Of a stretch of DNA of 64,000 nt, positions 56,440 to 64,000 are shown piece by piece. Source of the DNA: Rhineura floridana. Taxonomy: Eukaryota > Chordata > Lepidosauria > Squamata > Rhineuridae. The notes beneath the pieces were generated by a model that was not told the DNA's origin, searched no databases, and worked only from the letters and a program-made list of their open reading frames with translations. Within the stretch, counting starts at the first letter, position 1. Each line of letters begins with the position of its first letter. Position numbers and translations under genes: made by a program. The stretch is taken from positions 14,928,001 to 14,992,000 of the forward strand of contig NC_084489.1 of assembly GCF_030035675.1 (NCBI RefSeq). The letters run 5' to 3'.

Positions 56440-57230
56440 CACCAAAGCCTACCCTGTGAAACTCCTGCACATATCCACCACAAAAGAGGACAACCCTCAC
56501 CTTAGTCCTTCCCCCACCTGTGACCAATAATTACACGCAGGGCACTTGGCAGATCAGTCAGAAACAGATCATTATCCAAGTCAGACATATGATCACCATC
56601 TGGCCGGTAAAGATCAGCCCTTCCACACTTCACCTCCGGGTAATATATTACCTCTCCCTGCCAACTGGCAAGAGCGAGCCGGCCCTCACTATCTACTTTC
56701 TTGCCAGCCTTGTTCAGGCCCTGGGGTCAATCTCACCCCTCCAAATCCTCCTGGGGAGGATATCGGACCAGACAATCACGGTCCCAGGCCACCTTCTCTG
56801 TATGGCCTCAAAATCCAGGCAAGCCTGAATGATAAGGGCTTTCCCTTCAACATTCCCAGGTCATTGCCACCCAAATGGATAACCAAAACCTGCAGAGGGT
56901 GCTGCACCAATAAAACATCAGAAAGGGTTGGCAGGAGGCGTTCCCACAGCATACCACATCTACCCAGCCACTGAACTGAAGCGCAATGACTGAGCTCCAG
57001 CTGGGTTCCAAGCTTGGTCTGCAATGCCCTCCTTGAGGGAGGGTGGAGCAGGGCTTAAATAGCTGCCCTGCCCTGCCCCCTGCATGATGCGGCATGCGTG
57101 GCCACGCTTCCATCGAGAAGGAGGGGCTTTGAAGCCATGCCAGGTCCTCCTGACATGGCTGCAAAGGCTCGCCACTGCCAGAGCCCTTGAGGTCTGTCCG
57201 TGGCGGGAATTCTTAATTTAGAAGAGTGAT
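56440..57230 (-). mobile_element. Ngaro SGNH fragment with GC-rich upstream segment (fossil)
   Basis: The minus strand carries the middle and C-terminal SGNH-hydrolase part, with VIHLGGNDLGMLKGK matching the large copy near 20005, then a degraded Asp-His block. It is broken, with several breaks, and clearly older than the copy at 19750-20377. Homology is clear from about 57010 leftward. From 57010 to 57230 it is joined to GC-rich sequence with GCTATTTAAGCCC (about 57050), which may be the element's own leader. The gag-like, RT and recombinase parts are absent. On the left it ends at the LTR candidate. Confidence 0.75.
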
Positions 57231-58069
57231 ATTAGAACTACTTTATCTTATAACCCCTTTAGGGAACAAGTTATTTACTTCACACACTGTGACAACTTTG
57301 GGTGAATTGTCCAGGAGGGGAGCACAACTGCACAATCACAGGCTTGCGGTGAACACATGGGGAATTTCTCCTTTATAAGGCCCGTTGTAATGAAAGGGAG
57401 CTACACAAGAATACAATAATCCTGGAAAGGCTGTGTCTTCTGTTTCTGATGGGAAATCATATTTGCTGCCTTTTAGAAAATTTCCAACCCTTCTGTTCAA
57501 TTAAGAAATTGCGGAGTTGCCATTTTTGCCGGCCATCTAGTATAAATCAGCAGTTTTACAAGTCCCCACCCTTGACTAAAACAAGTTGGTTCTGTAAACA
57601 TTTGAGTCTTCTCTTCCTTACTGGGATTTTTATGTCCTTTCCATAAACAAAAATGATTGTAATAAAGAGGTTTGGGTAACCATTCAAGAGTAATTGCTCA
57701 AACGCAGCAGCATGCCACTGCGATCATTAAGTCAATATTTTGTTCATTGTAATTAAACATTTATGTTACTCCTACTGTTTTAAACCTGTTTTCACCCTCC
57801 TGCAGGGTGTGATGTTTTAGTCTACCTCCATCAGTCAGATGTTATTACCCTCTTTCCCAACAAGGAGCATATTTAAAATGGCTTTGTACATTAGCTTTGA
57901 TCTTGTTATGCTTCAGTTAAACATAACTTTTTAACTTAAAATACTTTATCAAATTAAGTGTCCTACAAAAGTCCAGAATTCCCGATTGGGACCTGTTCAG
58001 GCTGTTTTAAAATATTGTGCTGGGCATATAAGAAAATGTGATCCATATGGTGTTCTGTGCACCAGTGTA
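57231..58069. other. ITGA9 intron; repeat-poor, possible conserved stretch
   Basis: No repeat of the window. AT-rich segment near 57655-57775 (GTAATAAAGAGGTTTGGGT, GATCATTAAGTCAATATTTTG) has the look of conserved non-coding DNA, but this rests on composition only. Confidence 0.3.
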
Positions 58070-58370
58070 TGGAATAAACTATAAAATTTGCTCTTATAGG
58101 ATGCAGCGATTGCTACCAACTTGGATGGCTTTAAAGGGGGCTTAGGCAAATTCATAGAGGATAACACTACCAACGGCTACTATCCATTATGATTTTGTTC
58201 TACCTCCACTGTCGGAGGCAGTATGCCTCTGAATACCAGTTGATGGGAATAAGTGGGGAGAGTGCTGTTATGCTCACATCCTGCTTTCAGGCTTCCCATA
58301 GGCATCTGGCTGGCCATTGTGCAAACAGGTTGCTGGATTAAATGGAAAACTACAATGTCAGAGGAAAGAG
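58070..58370 (-). repeat. Interspersed repeat R3, minus strand
   Basis: The reverse complement runs TTAATCCAGCAACCTGTTTG, GGCCAGCCAGATGCCTATGG GAAGCC, then AATGGATAGTAGCCGTTGGT AG, CTCTATGAATTTGCCTAAGC and AAGCCATCCAAGTTGGTAGC. This is the longest R3 copy in the window. Confidence 0.7.
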
Positions 58371-58504
58371 TTTTAGCTTCCATTTCACACACTTTCTTCA
58401 GTTCAGCAGTATAATTGGGGGGGTCACTGTAAAGCAATTAGAAGTCAGAGATCTTTGCTTACCTACTTCAAATCACTCAGAGTTCTCCACAAGTAGATCC
58501 TGAT

Positions 58505-58783
58505 CAGGGCTGGCCCTACCATTATGCAGACTGACGCAGCAGCCTCAGGCAGCAGATGCCAGGGGGTAGGCAGCACCAGTGAGGTGTTGGAAGGCTACAG
58601 CTGCACAGCCCTATGACCTGCCCTGAACCCTTGAAGCTAGTCTGCTCTCCTCGTGCAGTGAAGGATGTTGTCCCATCGCCACTGTTGCTTCAGCTGCCAG
58701 TCTGGTAGGCAGCTGAATATGAAATGGAGGAGGCACCGTTTTGTACTTTGCCTCAAGCAGCAAAACTTCTTGGACTGGCGCTA
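58505..58783. mobile_element. hAT-type MITE (279 bp)
   Basis: Starts CAGGGCTGGCCCTACC and ends GGACTGGCGCTA. The flanks are ATCCTGAT (58497-58504) and ATCCTAAT (58784-58791), a 7/8 match. Sub-terminal GCCTCAGGCAGCAG and CCTCAAGCAGCAAAACTTC recall known hAT MITE ends. No transposase. Confidence 0.7.
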
Positions 58784-58799
58784 ATCCTAATCTACCTCC

Positions 58800-58893
58800 T
58801 ACCCATCTCTGTTAGACATGCCTACTCAGTAGTAAGACATCTTGAGTTCAATGGGATTTACTACCAGATGTGTATATAGGATTGCAAGACTGA
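58800..58893. repeat. Short palindromic repeat, family P (degenerate)
   Basis: GACATGCCTACTCAGTAGTA AGACATCTTGAGTTCAATGGGATTTACTACCAGATGTGTATATAGGATTGCAAGAC. Confidence 0.6.
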
Positions 58894-61459
58894 GCATATT
58901 AGGAATATCATTGTTTCATTGTTACTTTTCAAAGTCACGAAACACTTCAAGTGCTGAATAACACAATTGCCACTAAAATATGCAAAGACATTTGATTTAC
59001 AGTCCTTTAAAACTGCTTGCTGAGCCCTAAAGGTGCCTATTATTCACACAAACCACATACTTTGAACATTAAAATCTACATTTGAAGTTATGATCAAAAT
59101 TACAGAAATGCCTTTTAATTTCCTCCAGGGCCAAACAAGCAAGAACAGCCTATTTCCTACTGTTCTTTTAATAAAAAATGTCTGCTTGCAAAACATCTGC
59201 TTCAGGAATTATCTTTAAAAAGTTTGTTGCAACAATTTCAGGCTTTTGTATTATTTCACAACTGGATAAAGAATATGTCCATAGGGCTTCCCACAAGCAA
59301 TAAAAGGAGTTGGAAAAGCTAATAAATATTAATGAAGCACAAAACCCCAGAATCTACAGGTGATCCTGCTATGAAACCAAAGATGGAGTTTGCTGTAATC
59401 TCTGTTAAGTGCTCTGAAACCAGGAGGTTAATACCAATAAGGAAAAAACCCTTCTCTCATATGTGCAATCAGTCCTGATTTAATGGAAACAAAATTCATT
59501 AGAGTGAGCATGTGCAAAGTTTACCATTTACTACTAACATGCAGAATTAAGGAGCATCCATAATATCTGTCCTGTGATCCACACTGCATGTAGTTATTGA
59601 AAGTGATAGCGTTCTGCGCCATCATTCACAATATGAAGAATCCTACTGATAATGAAAAATTACACTGCCCATGACATGCTCAATAAAGAAGCTGGAATCT
59701 TGATAACATGGGGAAAGTCCTTCATGCAAACAGTTGCATATGCATAAGGCTCTTTTGCACCATATAATTAATAAAACATAATTAATAAAGCATATAATTA
59801 ATGTATGGAGATCTGGCCATGTGGAATCCTATACCTCTTCCTGTCATTCACACAACATCTGAACAAGGCTCAGATTAATAAAAGACAAGAATATGAAGAA
59901 TGATTAGTTAATGATGATCAAGAAGGGAATCTTCCTTTTCCAATTATATGGCAGAAACTGTGTGCAGAAGGCTTTCCATTATTCTTATTTAATGTTGGGT
60001 GAAATATAATACCACAGGGGACTTGACTCTTTTACACATAGTTGTATGTATAATATACATATTTTTGCATTTAATTAAGCTTATAAAACAATTCATGAGC
60101 AGCTCATATGTCATCAGGTGCTCGATGCAAGAGTTGATCCAATGCTGGCCAAACTTGATTGTGTCAGAATCACCAAATTCTGTCAATATGTCAGTTTAAA
60201 ATTGATCCTCCTCTGTCTCTAACACTATGCTGTGCTTTGTATTGCATGGCAGTGAAGCATAGGATTGTATGGTTGGTGCCAGAGGAACTCTATCTCCTTG
60301 CTTCAACATAGGATGTTGGTCACTCTCTATGCTTCAGGGCAACAGCAGAAGCTAATATTAGGCCCTGACAACTTCTGCTAGAAAATTTTCAGTGGTTCCT
60401 AGTGAAAATGGAAGAGCACAGTTGAGAGCATTGTCAAAATACAGTAATAGCAATGCAACTGGATCTCAGTGGAGCTGACACTAATGTGTAGCTTGAATAC
60501 AAAAGTCAATCACTAGATCCATCTGCTAAGCAAAATCAACGTCATTAGCTGCAGTATACCAGTTGCCATCCAGCATAGCTACACTGCCATCTACTGCATT
60601 TTTTAAATAGAACTTTTTAGAGGTGGGAAAAACTTTGTTTGAAGCATAACTAAGGCAATTTGGAAATTAATTAATAGGAATTTCATAGGCAAAAATAACA
60701 CAATACCTTAAAGCAATTTCTAGTTTTTACTCTCTCCCCTTTACAAAAATAGACGGCTTAAACCAAAAATAGACAGCTGGGACAAAACAGTAGCTAATCA
60801 TCACAACAAGAAGAGACAACAAAAAGTTTAAATATCTACCAAACTGCCAAAAGAAACAGCTCAGGAAAGGTAAAAGGGAAGGCAATGAATGGAGGAAAGC
60901 ATCCTTTCCACTCTCAAGGCTATACAAGCATCTCTCTGCAGTGGAAGCTTTACTGCTAAGTCTAAATTTTCCGCTCAAATACAAGAACAAGTGTGGCTTA
61001 GAGAAATGGTGTGGCTTAGAGAGGGAAGCCCCATACTTCCTGGCCGAATGTACATCACAGGCACTGTGATCATAATATCCATCTGCAGTGTGCTTCATGT
61101 AGGCTGGTTGCACAACAGTGTGAACTTCTAAAGCCGATTCAGAGGGTGAGCAAGACAATTACACTGATGAAATAGTTTTCTACCAAATATGTAAATACTT
61201 CCCCTTTCTTGGAAAGCACTTATTTACTTACAGATATTCCAGTAGTGACAGACACAGATACGTCTGAAGACCCTTCGATTTCATGTGTATGATTCTCATA
61301 TTTATATATGTTGGGATTTTAGGGTTGCATCCAGCACAGTGCAAGTGAAGTTCCACTCACACAATGGGATTTGTTTCTTTCCTCCTCACCACCCGTGCCT
61401 TCCAATTGCTCCAGAGGTTCCCCCAGCCATTGTTTATGAAGACATAAATGATCTTTCAA
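58894..61459. other. ITGA9 intron; no exon recognised
   Basis: 2.6 kb of AT-rich intron without the window's repeats. The minus-strand frame at 60727-61158 has a hydrophobic run (YLNFLLSLLVVMISYCFV), but no acceptor/donor pair and no integrin-like flanking residues support it as the ITGA9 transmembrane exon. Confidence 0.45.
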
Positions 61460-61665
61460 ATAAGAACATAAGAAGAGCCTGCTGGATCAGGCCAGTGGCC
61501 CATCTAGTCCAGCATGCTGTTCTTACAGTGGCCAGCCAGGTGCCTGGGGGAAGCCCGCAAGCAGGACCTGAGTGCAAGAACACTCTCCTCTCCTGAGGCT
61601 TCCAGCAACTGGTCTTTAGAAGCATGCTGTCTCTGACTAGGGTGGCAGCCATAGTTGTTTGAAAG
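61460..61665 (+). repeat. Interspersed repeat R3
   Basis: ATAAGAACATAAGAAGAGCC TGCTGGATCAGGCCAGTGGCCCATCTAGTCCAGCATGCTGTTCTT, GGAAGCCCGCAAGCAGGACC TGAGTGCAAGAAC and CTTCCAGCAACTGGTCTTTA. Cleanest head of the family here. Confidence 0.8.
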
Positions 61666-63654
61666 TTCTCACCAATATTGCAGACCTTCAAATAATTTAC
61701 TTATTAGTAGTTCTAATTGAAAATTCACAATTTTAGATCATCATTTTAGCCCTTAAGTATGAATTCATATTAACAAAAAGGCATTAACACTGAATATTTT
61801 AATTTCTATTAGTTTTTCTGGACATTGGGCATTGCCCACTCAAACTGAAGCTCTTTCAAATTCTCATCAAGATTAATGGGAGTGATATAAGAACATGCCT
61901 AATCCAGTCATTGAAATCAATGCACATTAGTTTACAAATCCTGTCTTAGAATGAAGATTGCAAACATCATGAAGTGTTTCATCCAGTTTCTACTCTTCAG
62001 AAATGAAGAGAGCAGAATACTTATTCCAAAGATATGTAAACAACAACACAAGTACATTGACGTTTCACAAAACCCAGCTGGAACACGGTAGTAGCTAAAT
62101 GCCATATCACTGGGTGTCAGCCAAATGATTTATTGAATATGCTGCTCCTTTTTTCTACAAAAGGATGCAAAAAAATTTAAAAGATTTCTGGCACTGCTTT
62201 AAAAACTCTACATTCAGGCTAAAGTTTAAACACTATTGCGAGTTTAATAAAAGAGTATTGCAACTGAATTATGGTCTATTTTGCCTGCCAAAAATACAAA
62301 ATATTTGACAGAAAATTGTATCTTTCCCATAATGACTAGCATAAACAATTGCTCTCTGCCTGGTTCAGCCAGTGGTAAATGCAGATCAAGGAATTAATGC
62401 CTTCCAATTCTCAGAACTATGGACATGGAACTATTATTTATCCTTAAAATGCATCTGCTGTCTGAGAATTTTGTAATCGTATATACTTATTTGTAGTTTT
62501 AAAGTTGACATATATAGTGTCTTGGCTTAGGTTCTTAAGAATAGTAGTTATGTTGAAAGGTCTGCTGTGCCACAAAATGACTCCTTGCTTGCCAGTGGAT
62601 TAAATATGTTTACATGGTGCCAGGATAAAAGCTGAAATGTCTAGCTAGTTTCTGATGTACACAGTGACCCCACTGGATAAACTTTAAAATCTGATAGATT
62701 GTTTACCGACATGATTGCAGACAATGCACTGCCTTTGCAAGCCCTATACACAGACCACCAACAAAGCCCAGTTACTTGTAGAGGACAAATGGAAATACAG
62801 TGAAGACTGGGAAAAGGTTTAACCAAGTTCCTGTTTATGTGAAGTGGCAACTGTGCATAACCAATCTCATTTCTCTACAGAATCTGTCAGAATGTTTGTA
62901 CATACAGTAAAATTGACAGTACTCGTATTAGCTCACTTGTGGGTAGCTTCCTATGGTGTGGATGTGGCTGATGAAATCTGCACACTGCTTTCCTACGTGG
63001 AACATAAGTTCAGAACTTCATGGGTTTACAAAAACTGAATGTTTGCCTGATGGATTTCTCCTTTTCTTTAGCTGGTATGTCTACCTCAGGTGTGAAAGGA
63101 GCTCTATATTAATTCTCTTCAGACTAGTTCATACATTTATGTTCATCGTTTTGATAACCACAGCTTTGTTACCTCAAAGATAATGCATTTCAGTGAAGAG
63201 TTATCCAAAGCTGAGCAAGTGATACAGCTCTATGTGCACACTGGCTGTCTGCACTACACTTCTGTAGCTGCTTCCTTTGCATGTACAAATCTTAGCAGGA
63301 AGATGCCTACCTGGAACACATTTTTATGAAGGCTTTGGGGTCAGAGATAACAGAAGATATCCCAGGTGGTCTGGAGAGCTCAGCAAAGGTGTATTCCAAT
63401 TATCACCCAGTCACTTCATGGTGACTACACATTTAATAAGCCCATCCTCCCTGTGCACTGCACTCCCAATCAATATCAGGTGCCCTGTGAGCCACTTTTT
63501 CTTGAAAGAGGAAGTAGCCAGGATTAAACATGCTTTTAAAGAACAAGCTGAATATAATAAATTTTATCTGTCCAACTTTGTGCAGTTTGCCAAATCTAAA
63601 AATGAGGGGAGCAGATGGAAATTCCATCCTACTGTCATGGGATCCATTTCTTGA
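61666..63654. other. ITGA9 intron; no exon recognised
   Basis: Non-coding. The frame at 63277-63654 and the opposite GTAGGC donor-like site near 63309 were examined and do not give an integrin-like exon. Confidence 0.4.
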
Positions 63655-63970
63655 TCTGATCCTCATCTGGGATCCTGCTTCAACTCCCTCGATCCCAGGC
63701 TGGTGTCAAGTAGGGGTAGGGCCCTTTCTGTTGTGGCACCTACCCTATGGAGCAAGATCTGTCAGACCTCACCACTATATTGCTTCAGGTTGTTGGTAAA
63801 GATGTGGCTTTAAAAAAAAGTTTTTGATTAATTGTGCAATTTTTGCTGGCTACATTCTTTGTTATTCTTGTGTTGGGGGACAATGTAAATGGACACTGTA
63901 AACATTTTAATCTGAATATAAATTGGGGGGGTTATTAACCACCTTGAGTCCCTTTAGAGAAATAAGTGGG
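63655..63970 (+). repeat. CR1-type LINE 3' end
   Basis: GTGTCAAGTAGGGGTAGGGC CCTTTCTGTTGTGGCACCTACCCTATGGA, ATTAACCACCTTGAGTCCCT TTAGAGAAATAAGTGGGTC is the 3' end layout of an old CR1 copy. Confidence 0.65.
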
Positions 63971-64000
63971 TCAGATGTTTTCCAAATACTAGTAAGAATT

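Noticed and set aside
60727-61158. Hydrophobic minus-strand frame considered as the ITGA9 transmembrane exon
   Set aside because: No acceptor/donor pair and no flanking integrin residues; hydrophobicity comes from T-rich intron sequence.
63290-63400. Minus-strand segment ending in a GTAGGC donor-like site
   Set aside because: The peptide is not integrin-like, and the matching acceptor is weak.
1-64000. CRISPR arrays, operons, tRNA or rRNA genes
   Set aside because: No regularly spaced direct repeats, bacterial gene layout or intact tRNA/rRNA genes; the tRNA-like boxes belong to SINEs.

Overview
The window looks like squamate reptile (lizard or snake) nuclear DNA: non-coding, AT-rich and packed with CR1-type LINE 3' ends, two tRNA-derived SINE families, short palindromic repeats built around a 'CCATTGAATTCAATGGG' core, and fold-back elements built around 'CCAGATGTTGTTGGACTACAACTCCCATC'. 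No prokaryotic gene structure is present. Almost every short open frame is chance or repeat sequence.

Host genes. The one host coding exon I recognise is the last coding exon of integrin alpha-9 (ITGA9) on the minus strand at 53705-53803. It starts after a consensus splice acceptor and encodes the GFFRR membrane-proximal motif and the complete cytoplasmic tail. Everything to its right (53804-64000) should be the last ITGA9 intron. Everything to its left should be 3' UTR and then ITGA9 downstream flank. A second, uncertain exon candidate (ATG to splice donor, minus strand, 14931-14979) sits at the edge of a CpG-rich block.

Layout. 1-5.8 kb: a 35-bp perfect inverted repeat, a Penelope-like element remnant with a possible hammerhead-ribozyme core, a Tc1-type transposon, a fold-back element and tandem copies of an unnamed AT-rich repeat. 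5.8-14.9 kb: SINEs, fold-backs and a 611-bp hAT-type element nested in a fold-back. 15.0-20.9 kb: a long fossil of a Ngaro-type tyrosine-recombinase retrotransposon with gag-like, RT-RNase H, tyrosine recombinase and SGNH-hydrolase parts. 21.2-22.1 kb: an LTR-like remnant interrupted by a hAT MITE with a perfect 8-bp target duplication. 22.6-53.2 kb: intergenic DNA with CR1 ends, fold-backs and another hAT MITE with a perfect target duplication (50.8 kb). 53.2-64 kb: the ITGA9 3' end and intron, holding SINEs, a solo-LTR candidate (55.7-56.4 kb), a second, older Ngaro SGNH fragment on the minus strand (56.4-57.0 kb) and another hAT element (58.5 kb).

The most distinctive content is the Ngaro fossil and its short relative 36 kb away, in which the SGNH part lies just downstream of a GC-rich TATTTAA-bearing segment. 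All boundaries were read by eye, and classifications that need a repeat library are flagged.
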